Of a DNA stretch of 18,212 nucleotides, positions 12,863 through 18,212 are shown piece after piece (the stretch's first letter is position 1; each line of letters starts with the position of its first letter). The stretch lies in NCBI GenBank assembly GCA_041648735.1, contig JBAZOO010000046.1, positions 1 through 18,212 on the forward strand, read 5' to 3'. A program made the position numbers and the translations under genes. This stretch comes from JBAZOO01 sp041648735 (lineage in GTDB: Bacteria > Verrucomicrobiota > Lentisphaeria > Oligosphaerales > CAITYL01). Under the pieces are notes generated by a model. That model was not told where the DNA came from. It did no database searches and was given only the letters and a program-made list of their open reading frames with translations.

Positions 12863-12873
12863 GGACACATAGG
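12854..12873. repeat. Tandem 10-bp repeat spanning the mazF stop
   Basis: GACACATAGG occurs twice back-to-back (12854-12863, 12864-12873). The mazF TAG stop at 12860-12862 lies in the first copy. The following sequence (GGGGTCACACCTACAC) is unlike the GC-rich background. It may mark the edge of an inserted module. Confidence 0.7.
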
Positions 12874-12921
12874 GGTCACACCTACACTTTCAATCCCAAC
12901 TTGCCGATTGCCTTCTGAATG

Positions 12922-12942
12922 GCCGTGGGCGTAACCCACGGC
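12922..12942. repeat. Perfect 8-bp stem hairpin at the oleA stop
   Basis: GCCGTGGG (12922-12929) and CCCACGGC (12935-12942) form a perfect stem with a 5-nt loop. It overlaps the oleA-like stop codon by one base and sits between two convergent genes. No T-run follows on either strand, so a classical intrinsic terminator is not supported. It is most likely a dispersed palindromic element or transcript-end structure. Confidence 0.7.
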
Positions 12943-13988
12943 TACCATTCCACGGCGAGCAGGGTGCAGTTGATGCCGCTGCCGATGCCGAGCAGGGCGA
13001 GCTTGGCGCCGGGGGTGAGGCGGCCGGCGGCGGCGGCGAGGGCGACGGTGGCGGGCAACGAGGCGGAGCCGCAGTTGCCGAGGGTCTCGACGGTGGCGAA
13101 GTCCTTGGCCGGGTCGAGGCCGAGGGTTTGGTAGAGGCGGTCGCGGTGGGCGCGGCCGACCTGGTGGGTGCAGACGAGGGCGGGGGTGGCTTCGTCCCAG
13201 CCCAGTTCGGCCTTGAAGGCGGCCCAGGTTTCGCTGGCGACTTCGACGCCACGGCGGAGGAGTTCCTCCGAATCGGTCTGCATCAGGGGGCGGGCGCCGG
13301 CGCCCATCCCGCCGTCGGCGGTGCCCTGGCAAAGGTGGCTGTAGGCGGTGTTGCAGCGGCTGGCGCCGCCGAGGAGGCGGTGGTTGGCGCGGCTGCGGCC
13401 GGCGTGGGTGAGGAGGACGGCGGCGGCGGCGGAGCCGATGGTGAGGGAGGCGAAGGCGTTCTTGCTGGACTGGCGGGTGAGGGTGGTGTCGGTGTTCAGG
13501 TGCTCCAGGGTCGCCTCCAGGAGCGGCCGCGAGTTTTCGCCGGTGACGACCAGGGCGCTGGCGATCTGGCCGAGTTCGATCATGCTGGCGGCGGTGATCA
13601 TGCCGGAGAGCACGCCGAGGCAGGCGTTGGAGATGTCGAAGTTGAGGGTGTGCGGGGGGAGGGCGAGGCGGCGGTGGACGGCGGTGGCGGTGGCGGGTTC
13701 GAGATAGTCGCGGCAGACGCCGCAGTGGAAGAGGGCGTCGATCTCCGCCGGGGCGAAGCCGGCCTGGTCGAGGGCCGCCTGGCCGGCGCGGGCGGCGGCC
13801 TGGCTGGGGAGGAAGCCGGCGGGCCAGACCCGGCGTTCGCGGATGCCGGTCATCAGTTCCAGGCGGCCGGCGGGCAGGCGGAGCCGGTGGTAGAGCGGTT
13901 GCAGGCGCGCTTCGAGTTCGGCGGAGGTCAGCCGTTCCTCGGGCAGGGCGCAGGCGAAGCTTTCAATGCGGACGCGGGAAAAGCGCAT
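12942..13988 (-). CDS. oleA: OleA-like acyl-CoA head-to-head condensing thiolase
   Basis: The 348-residue protein belongs to the FabH/KAS III thiolase superfamily and resembles OleA. OleA joins two acyl-CoAs head-to-head into a beta-keto acid, the first step of long-chain olefin synthesis. The nucleophile Cys123 is in DISNACLG (118-125), His275 in CTHQVG (273-278) and Asn305 in LGNCGSAS (303-310). Glu97 (YLEPATA, 95-101) lies 26 residues before Cys123, the same spacing as the OleA glutamate (Glu117 to Cys143) as I recall it. The C-terminus ALLGIGSGINCTLLAVEW is also OleA-like. ATG 13988 has no obvious Shine-Dalgarno, and a candidate promoter is at 14077-14105. OleB, OleC and OleD are not next to it. 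A plain KAS III is the alternative. Confidence 0.82.
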   Translation of the reverse strand: MRFSRVRIESFACALPEERLTSAELEARLQPLYHRLRLPAGRLELMTGIRERRVWPAGFLPSQAAARAGQAALDQAGFAPAEIDALFHCGVCRDYLEPATATAVHRRLALPPHTLNFDISNACLGVLSGMITAASMIELGQIASALVVTGENSRPLLEATLEHLNTDTTLTRQSSKNAFASLTIGSAAAAVLLTHAGRSRANHRLLGGASRCNTAYSHLCQGTADGGMGAGARPLMQTDSEELLRRGVEVASETWAAFKAELGWDEATPALVCTHQVGRAHRDRLYQTLGLDPAKDFATVETLGNCGSASLPATVALAAAAGRLTPGAKLALLGIGSGINCTLLAVEW

Positions 13989-13995
13989 GACGGGG

Positions 13996-14047
13996 GAGTT
14001 TCGATTGCCGAGTTTCGATTTTCGATTGCCGAGTTTCCAGTTTCAAA
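13996..14047. repeat. AT-rich TTTCGATT repeat
   Basis: GAGTTTCGATTGCC and a second copy with an extra TTCGATT are followed by GAGTTTCCAG. They lie just upstream of the oleA-like start. It is of the same type as the strings at 1708 and 16780, in AT-poor surroundings. It is probably a dispersed intergenic repeat and not a terminator. Confidence 0.6.
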
Positions 14048-14076
14048 TGCGGACTCCGGTGGAACGGCGGCGGGAT

Positions 14077-14105
14077 AGCATAATCCCTGGGCGGGCAGTT
14101 GAAAA
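14077..14105 (-). promoter_or_regulatory. Candidate promoter of oleA
   Basis: On the minus strand, TTTTCA (14100-14105) and TATGCT (14077-14082) are separated by 17 bp, each 4/6 to consensus. The start would be near 14070 and the leader about 80 nt, running through the AT-rich repeat. The -10 is enclosed by a GGGAT...ATCCC inverted repeat. Confidence 0.4.
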
Positions 14106-14143
14106 CTCGGTCCCGATTCCGCCCCCGATCCCGCGGAGGGCAA

Positions 14144-14177
14144 GCCCACAGGCCGGAATGGCTGTGCCACGTTCCCC
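14144..14177 (-). repeat. 34-bp palindromic dispersed element, copy 1
   Basis: Read on the minus strand it begins GGGGAACGTGGCACAG, continues with CCATTCC and ends CTGTGGGC. It matches the copy at 16514-16547 at about 29 of 34 positions, in opposite orientation. The CACAG and CTGTG arms can pair. Copy 1 lies between priA's stop and the oleA gene. Confidence 0.75.
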
Positions 14178-14226
14178 GTCGCCGCCGGCGCCGCGCTGGT
14201 TCAGCCAAGGCAACGCTCGGGGATCC

Positions 14227-16464
14227 TCAGAGCAGGGAATAGGGGTCGATGTCGACCGCGACGTCGAACCCTTCGCGGCGGTGGTGGGCGGCGAAGGGCT
14301 TGAGCAGGCGGCTGAGTTCGAGGATGCGGCCGGTGCGGAGCAGGAGCTGGTAGCGCCAGAGGTCGCGGAGACGGGTGATCTTGCAGGGCATGGGGCCGGC
14401 GGCGAGGGTGTCGGCGGGCAGGCGCGGCTGGAGCGCTTCGGCGAAGGCGAGGGCCTGTTCGCCGAGCTTGGCTTCGTCGGGCCCTTGGAAGCGGATGCGG
14501 ACGAGGTGGGTGGCGGGGGGGAACTGGAGCGCCTCGCGCGTGGCCAGCTCCTCCTCGGCGAAGGCGAGGTAGTCGTGGCGCAGCGCGTGCAGCAGCACCG
14601 GATGGCCGGGGGTGTAGGTCTGGACGAGCACGCGGCCGGGGATGTCGCCGCGGCCGGCGCGGCCGGCGACCTGGACGAGGAGCTGGAAGGTGCGTTCGCC
14701 GGCGCGGAAGTCGGGCATGTGCAGCCCCATGTCGGCGGCGAGCACGCCGACGAGGGTGACGTTGGGGAAGTGCAGCCCCTTGGCGATCATCTGGGTGCCG
14801 ATGAGGATGTCGATCTTGTGCGCTTTGAAGGCGTTGAGCGTCTTCCGGTAGGCGTCGCGGGTGGTCATGGTGTCCGAATCCATGCGGGCGACGGTGGCGC
14901 CGGGGAAGATCTTCTGGCAGACGCTCTCGATCCGTTCCGTGCCGTGCCCGGTGTAGCGGATCTCCTTGTCGCCGCAGGCGGGGCAGGTGGCGGGGGCGGC
15001 GGTGACCTCGCCGCAGAGGTGGCAGGTGAGGCGGCCGGCCTGCTTGTGGTAGGTGAAGCTGGTGTTGCAGTGGGGGCATTCGGCGACGTAGCCGCACTTG
15101 GGGCAGAGCATCTGGGTGGCGTAGCCGCGGCGGTTGAGGAAGAGGATCGTCTGTTCGCCGCGGGCCAGCCGTTCGCGCACCTCCGTCTCCAGCCGGTGGG
15201 AGATGATCTGGGGGCGGCCGCGCTGCATCGCCTCGTCGCGCATGTCAACCACCTCCATGACCGGCATGAGCTGGCCATCGATGCGCGACGGCAGGCTGGC
15301 CAGGCGGTACTTGCCGGTGCGGGCGTTGTGGAACGACTCCAGCGCCGGCGTGGCGGAGCCAAGCAGCACCGTCGCGTTCTCCAGCCGGCCGCGGACGACG
15401 GCGACGTCGCGGGCGTTGTAGCGCGGGCTCTCCTCCTGCTTGTAAGTCGTCTCGTGCTCCTCGTCAACCACCACCAGCCCGAGGCTGGTGACCGGGGCGA
15501 AGAGGGCGGAGCGGGCGCCGACGACGATCCGGGCGCGCCCCTCGCGGATCCGCCGCCACTCGTCGTAGCGTTCGCCGTCGTTGAGGCCGCTGTGGAGGAC
15601 GCTGACCGTGTCGCCGAAGCGGCCCCGGAAACGGTCAACGGTCTGCGGGGTGAGCGCGATCTCCGGCACGAGCAGGATCGCCTCGCGCCCGGAGTCGAGG
15701 CAGGTGGCCATCGCCTGGAGGTAGACTTCGGTCTTGCCGCTGCCGGTGACGCCGTGGAGCAGGATCACCCCGGCCTGGGGTGCGGCCATGCTGGCCAGCA
15801 CTTGGTCGAGGGCCTGGCGCTGGTCGGGGGTCAGCGGCAGCGGCGCGGAGGGGAGGGTGACGTCCTGGGCAAAGGGGTCGCGATCCACGGAACGCTCCTC
15901 GATGGCCACCAGTCCCTTGGCCGCCAGCCCTTCGACCACCGCCGGGGTGACGCCCGCCGCCGCCGTGAGCTTGCGGAGTTCGCAGTCCGTGGTGTGGGCG
16001 ACCAGCGCCCGGAGCACGGCGGCGCGTTTCTGCGTGCCTTTTTTGGCTTCCAGCGCCGGCAGCACCGCCGCCAAGTCCACGCCGGGCGCGATGCTGACGA
16101 AGCGGCGGAGCTGGCGTTTGAGCGTGCCCTTGCGCACCACGGCGGGGATCAGGGCGCGCACCGCCGCCTCGCGGGCGCAGCAGTAGTAGTCGGCGATCCA
16201 GCGCGCCAGCCGGATCAGGTTCTCCGGAATCCGCTCCTGCTCGTTTTCGAGCCCCCGAATCTCCTTCAGCGCCGCCGCCGGCACGGTTGATTCCGCCGCC
16301 AGCCCGACCACGTAGCCGACGCGCTCGCCGTGGCCGAACGGCACCAGCACCCGCGAGCCGGGCTGGACGCGCCCCAGCAGCCGCGCCGGGATCCGGTAGT
16401 CGAACTCGCGGTCCAGGGTCAGGTTGACGACCACCCGGGCAATGGTGGGGGATTCTTCTGGCAT
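14227..16464 (-). CDS. priA: Primosomal protein N' (PriA helicase)
   Basis: PriA is the replication-restart helicase that recognises forked DNA and loads the replicative helicase. The 745-residue protein has an N-terminal DNA-binding part (1-200) and Walker A GVTGSGKT (238-245). A DEEH box (334-337) is followed by a helicase C-domain with LNRRGYA (443-449) and AGRAGRGD (600-607). Eight Zn-binding Cys (454, 457, 463, 466, 481, 484, 494, 497) make up the two zinc sites. ATG 16464 is chosen because PEESPTIARVVVNL is the typical beginning. An upstream extension of the frame passes through a dispersed palindromic repeat and is not protein-like. The gene is isolated, flanked by an inverted pair of 34-bp elements. 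TATACT at 16471-16476 may give a leaderless message. Confidence 0.96.
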   Translation of the reverse strand: MPEESPTIARVVVNLTLDREFDYRIPARLLGRVQPGSRVLVPFGHGERVGYVVGLAAESTVPAAALKEIRGLENEQERIPENLIRLARWIADYYCCAREAAVRALIPAVVRKGTLKRQLRRFVSIAPGVDLAAVLPALEAKKGTQKRAAVLRALVAHTTDCELRKLTAAAGVTPAVVEGLAAKGLVAIEERSVDRDPFAQDVTLPSAPLPLTPDQRQALDQVLASMAAPQAGVILLHGVTGSGKTEVYLQAMATCLDSGREAILLVPEIALTPQTVDRFRGRFGDTVSVLHSGLNDGERYDEWRRIREGRARIVVGARSALFAPVTSLGLVVVDEEHETTYKQEESPRYNARDVAVVRGRLENATVLLGSATPALESFHNARTGKYRLASLPSRIDGQLMPVMEVVDMRDEAMQRGRPQIISHRLETEVRERLARGEQTILFLNRRGYATQMLCPKCGYVAECPHCNTSFTYHKQAGRLTCHLCGEVTAAPATCPACGDKEIRYTGHGTERIESVCQKIFPGATVARMDSDTMTTRDAYRKTLNAFKAHKIDILIGTQMIAKGLHFPNVTLVGVLAADMGLHMPDFRAGERTFQLLVQVAGRAGRGDIPGRVLVQTYTPGHPVLLHALRHDYLAFAEEELATREALQFPPATHLVRIRFQGPDEAKLGEQALAFAEALQPRLPADTLAAGPMPCKITRLRDLWRYQLLLRTGRILELSRLLKPFAAHHRREGFDVAVDIDPYSLL

Positions 16465-16470
16465 GGCGGA

Positions 16471-16499
16471 AGTATAAACCCGAATCATCGCCGTTCCAT
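16471..16499 (-). promoter_or_regulatory. Candidate priA promoter, possibly leaderless
   Basis: On the minus strand TATACT (16471-16476, 5/6) sits 6 nt before the priA ATG, with ATGGAA (16494-16499, only 3/6) 17 bp upstream. A start about 7 nt downstream of the -10 would fall on the initiation codon itself. No Shine-Dalgarno is seen before ATG 16464, which fits a leaderless message. Confidence 0.35.
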
Positions 16500-16513
16500 G
16501 GGCGGCCCTGTCC

Positions 16514-16547
16514 GGCGAACGTGGCACAGACATTCCTGTCTGTGAGC
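16514..16547 (+). repeat. 34-bp palindromic dispersed element, copy 2
   Basis: It contains a perfect 8-bp stem, CACAGACA (16525-16532) with TGTCTGTG (16537-16544), around TTCC. It is preceded by GAACGTGG. About 29 of 34 positions match the inverted copy at 14144-14177. It lies upstream of priA and downstream of the AraC-family gene. Confidence 0.8.
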
Positions 16548-16703
16548 CGCAACCCGCGCCCAACAAAAATCATGAAACTGCGGGGACGGCTGACACGCCC
16601 CTGGGAGCGCCGCGCCCACAGCGCGCGAAAAGAAGGGGGCGAAAAGGGGACAGGCGAATTCCCCCAGTTCATTGGAGGGCGGGCGCTCCGCGCCGCCCAG
16701 AAA

Positions 16704-16726
16704 ATCGGGGCACCGTCCCCGGTGCC
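16704..16726 (-). terminator. Candidate terminator of the AraC-family gene
   Basis: On the minus strand, stem GGCACCG/CGGTGCC (16726 to 16709) with a 4-nt loop begins 21 bp beyond the stop. It is followed by CCGATTTTC, a short T-rich tail. The tail is weak, so termination is plausible rather than sure. Confidence 0.4.
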
Positions 16727-16746
16727 TCCATGCGCCCCATGGCGGT

Positions 16747-17625
16747 TCAGGGCCGGCCGCCCGTTGCCGCGGAGTCCGCATCCCCAATCGGCAATCCCCG
16801 ATTCCCAACCACTCCCCCGGCCTTCTGCCAGGCCGCCGGCGGCTGGCCGAACTGTTGGCGGAACCTGCGGATGAAATAGTTCGGGTCGGCAAAGCCCGCC
16901 GCCGCCGCCGTTTCCTTCACGCCGTGCATGCGCCCGCCGAGCAGCCGGGCGGCGCGTTCCAGCCGCCAGCGCAAGTGCAGCCGGAGGGGCGGGCAGCCGA
17001 ACTCCTGGCGGAAAAGCGCCGTGAGGTGGCTGGGTGAGGCCGCCGCCCGGCGGGCGAGTTCCGGCATGGCCAGCGTCCGGTCCAGGTTGGCTTCCAGGAA
17101 CGCCACCGCCCGTTGCAAGGCCGGGTGCCGGGAACGGGTTTGCCGCAGGTGGTGTTCCTCGCGGTTGATTTCTTCCAGCAACGCCAGGAGCAGGGCGTCC
17201 AGCACCGGGCCGGCCTCGGCGGCGGCGGGGCCGAGGTACAGGTCGCAGATCTCATTGAACAGCCGGCCACAGAGGCCAGCCACCGGCACCTGGAGGGTGC
17301 GGGCCGTGGGGTCGAACCGGGTGGCGGGCGCCTGGAAGACCAGGTAGATGTCCCGCGTGAATTCATAACTTCGGTGGTACTGGTCGGCGCCGCGCGGCAG
17401 GACGTAGAGCGTGCCGGGGCCGCCCTCGAACCAGAGGTCGCGTCCGGCCGACATGGCGCAGCGCCCCTCGGTCACCAGGATGATCTCGTGCCCTTCATGG
17501 GTGTGCCAGCCGACGTCGCCCGTGCCGGCGAAGCGTCCCGCCGAGAGCAGCCGGCAGGCGGCCGTGGCGGGGCCCTCCGAACCCGCAGGCTTTTCTGGTT
17601 TCATCGGTTTGTGCTGGTTTTTCAT
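16747..17625 (-). CDS. AraC-family transcriptional regulator
   Basis: The 292-residue protein has a cupin-like ligand-binding part (WHTHEGHEIILVTEG, 40-54) and a C-terminal double helix-turn-helix (about 170-265: MPELARRAAASPSHLTALFRQEFG 187-210, and VKETAAAAGFADPNYFIRRFRQQFG 236-260). It is likely a DNA-binding activator responding to a small molecule, possibly a sugar as in many members. AAGGG lies 8 nt before ATG 17625. An odd ATGAAACAATGA precedes and overlaps the start: a three-codon upstream frame (MKQ) ending in TGA across the araC-type ATG. The last 20 or so residues (VVGNRGLPIGDADSAATGGRP) come from repeat-like DNA (16780-16815) and seem to be an added tail. It is divergent from the secreted beta-strand-repeat gene, a likely target. 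Confidence 0.92.
   Translation of the reverse strand: MKNQHKPMKPEKPAGSEGPATAACRLLSAGRFAGTGDVGWHTHEGHEIILVTEGRCAMSAGRDLWFEGGPGTLYVLPRGADQYHRSYEFTRDIYLVFQAPATRFDPTARTLQVPVAGLCGRLFNEICDLYLGPAAAEAGPVLDALLLALLEEINREEHHLRQTRSRHPALQRAVAFLEANLDRTLAMPELARRAAASPSHLTALFRQEFGCPPLRLHLRWRLERAARLLGGRMHGVKETAAAAGFADPNYFIRRFRQQFGQPPAAWQKAGGVVGNRGLPIGDADSAATGGRP
16769..16815. repeat. GCGGASTCCGC palindrome and AT-richer repeat in the regulator's 3' end
   Basis: GCGGAGTCCGC (16769-16779) is followed by CCCCAATCGGCAATCCCCGA and TTCCCAACCACTCC. These are of the same style as the intergenic strings at 1708 and 13996. Here they lie inside the reading frame of the AraC-family gene, forming its last residues. Confidence 0.55.
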
Positions 17626-17659
17626 TGTTTCATCCCTTTCCGATCCGACACCTTCGTTG

Positions 17660-17702
17660 TAATGTATCTTCATCATTCGTGAAATTCGTGGATGCTGTTT
17701 TT
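17660..17702. repeat. AT-rich ATTCGTG repeat between divergent genes
   Basis: ATTCGTG occurs twice in a row (CATTCGTGAAATTCGTGGATG) and is followed by a short T-run. A TTGTAA with TGAAAT 17 bp on is a possible promoter for the rightward gene (4/6 each). It separates the AraC-family gene from the secreted-protein gene. Confidence 0.45.
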
Positions 17703-17706
17703 TTGG

Positions 17707-17818
17707 TTCCGGCAACTCGAAAAAGGAAAGGAAGGCGCCATGTCGCACCATGTCCCCCGCCGATTCCGGCAAGCTGAAGGCAAAGAGAAGAGAAAGGAAC
17801 GCCCCATGCCGCACCGTA
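17707..17818 (+). repeat. Duplicated leader with two ribosome sites and starts
   Basis: Two diverged copies of a leader lie in tandem: TTCCGGCAA at 17707 and 17764, each followed by a purine-rich AAAGGAA-type ribosome site. The first has ATGTCGCACCATG at 17740 and the second ATGCCGCACCGTA at 17806. The two ATGs are in frame (66 bp apart) without a stop between. Similar minus-strand translations of the two copies support a real duplication. Confidence 0.7.
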
Positions 17819-18212
17819 CCCTGAACCTGACCCTGGCATCCTCCCTGGCCCTGACGGCCGCCGCCGCCCTGCTCGCCACCCCCGCCGCCCTGGCCGGAAC
17901 ACTGAGCTGGGATCCCGGTCTGACGCCCCTCACGCCAAGCGGCGGCGACGGCACGTGGGATCTCAGCACCACGGCCAACTGGTCCAATGGCGCCACCGAC
18001 GTTCAATGGACCGACACCACCGGCGGCACTGACACCGCCACCTTCGCCAACACGGCCGGCACGGTCACCCTCGACACCACCCTGGGCGCCCGGGGCTTGC
18101 AGTTCTCGACCACCGGCTACTCGGTCACGGGCAGCGGCACGTTGACCCTGGGCGCTGGAGGCATTGATGCGACCAGCCTCACCAGCGGCACGACCACGCT
18201 CGGGTTCAGCAA
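17806..18212 (+). CDS. Secreted beta-strand-repeat protein, 5' part only
   Basis: The gene is cut by the right edge; 135 complete codons are visible. It begins with a signal peptide (about 1-30, hydrophobic LTLASSLALTAAAALLATPAALA, cleavage probably after Ala30) and continues GTLSWDPG. The following Thr/Gly/Ser-rich sequence (GTWDLSTTANWSNG, 49-62; GTVTLDTTLGARGLQFSTTGYSVTG from about 85) resembles autotransporter-associated beta-strand repeats of large surface proteins. The start is supported by AGGA at 17795-17798, 7 nt before ATG 17806. An in-frame ATG at 17740 with its own GGAAGG would add a 22-residue basic extension. The protein is probably exported across the inner membrane and may be surface-exposed. 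It is divergent from the AraC-family gene. Confidence 0.82.
   Translation, partial: MPHRTLNLTLASSLALTAAAALLATPAALAGTLSWDPGLTPLTPSGGDGTWDLSTTANWSNGATDVQWTDTTGGTDTATFANTAGTVTLDTTLGARGLQFSTTGYSVTGSGTLTLGAGGIDATSLTSGTTTLGFS

Larger units (their letters stand above)
16465..16746. other. Intergenic region with repeats and hairpins
   Basis: No gene is supported here. It holds the palindromic element at 16514-16547, the priA promoter candidate, a GC hairpin near 16678-16700 (GGGCGGGCGC with GCGCCGCCC, one bulge) and the perfect 7-bp stem at 16709-16726. A reading frame over 16521-16874 lacks a ribosome site and protein-like composition and is treated as chance. Confidence 0.6.

Noticed and set aside
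13966..16290. Plus-strand 774-codon frame opposite priA
   Set aside because: It is an antisense shadow of priA, Gly/Ala/Val/Asp-rich, with no motif.
16465..16566. N-terminal extension of priA
   Set aside because: The added 34 residues are encoded largely by the 34-bp palindromic repeat and lie upstream of the likely promoter; typical PriA begins at ATG 16464.
12244..17674. Shared 13-mer AATGTATCTTCAT at about 12244 and 17662 as a common operator
   Set aside because: Only one site has the inverted half; a single 13-bp match within 18 kb is within chance, so a shared regulator is not supported.

Overview
The window is an ordinary-looking chromosomal stretch from a high-G+C bacterium (roughly 70% G+C by eye). 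It is probably a member of the Planctomycetes-Verrucomicrobia-Lentisphaerae group. The support is indirect: a signal-peptide protein opening with an autotransporter-type beta-strand-repeat sequence (17806 to the right edge), an OleA-type thiolase, a carboxynorspermidine decarboxylase, a Zn-ribbon plus FGE-sulfatase-like protein, and many short palindromic or AT-rich intergenic repeats. No plasmid, phage, IS element or CRISPR array is visible.

Layout. 1-434: no gene, but dense in inverted repeats, with a leftward promoter whose -10 lies inside a 20-bp perfect palindrome. 435-827: divergent tRNA-Asn(GTT) and tRNA-Ser(GCT), each with a recognisable promoter, and a clear intrinsic terminator after tRNA-Ser. 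879-1697: orphan ABC ATPase. 1781-3163 (minus): DUF6178-like protein. 3470-4444: Zn-ribbon/FGE-like protein. 4467-7402 (minus): a two-gene unit, first a 723-residue protein with a duplicated unknown domain, a ComEA-like HhH and a C-terminal roadblock/LC7 domain, then a degenerate receiver fused to DUF4388. 7561-9806 (minus): nspC followed 5 bp later by a queG-like gene. 9989-12204 (minus): a degenerate Gfo/Idh/MocA-like gene followed by an EntS-like MFS exporter. 12226-12862: a mazEF toxin-antitoxin operon with promoter and operator. 12942-13988 (minus): an oleA-like gene. 14227-16464 (minus): priA. 16747-17625 (minus): an AraC-family regulator, divergent from the truncated beta-strand-repeat secreted protein at the right edge.

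How the genes work together. Housekeeping functions (tRNAs, PriA, NspC, QueG) are interleaved with accessory ones. The most system-like unit is the roadblock/HhH gene plus pseudo-receiver/DUF4388 gene, which share a promoter and are 23 bp apart. Roadblock and DUF4388 domains both occur in bacterial small-GTPase and polarity signalling, but no GTPase is encoded here, so this is a lead and not a conclusion. Other points worth a look are the repeat families. A 34-bp palindromic element occurs as an inverted pair flanking priA. An 11-bp GCGGASTCCGC palindrome occurs four times exactly, three of them inside genes. AT-rich GATT/TTTCGATT strings occur between genes, one of them running into the end of the AraC-family gene. 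I did not find a clear-cut novel defence or mobile system.
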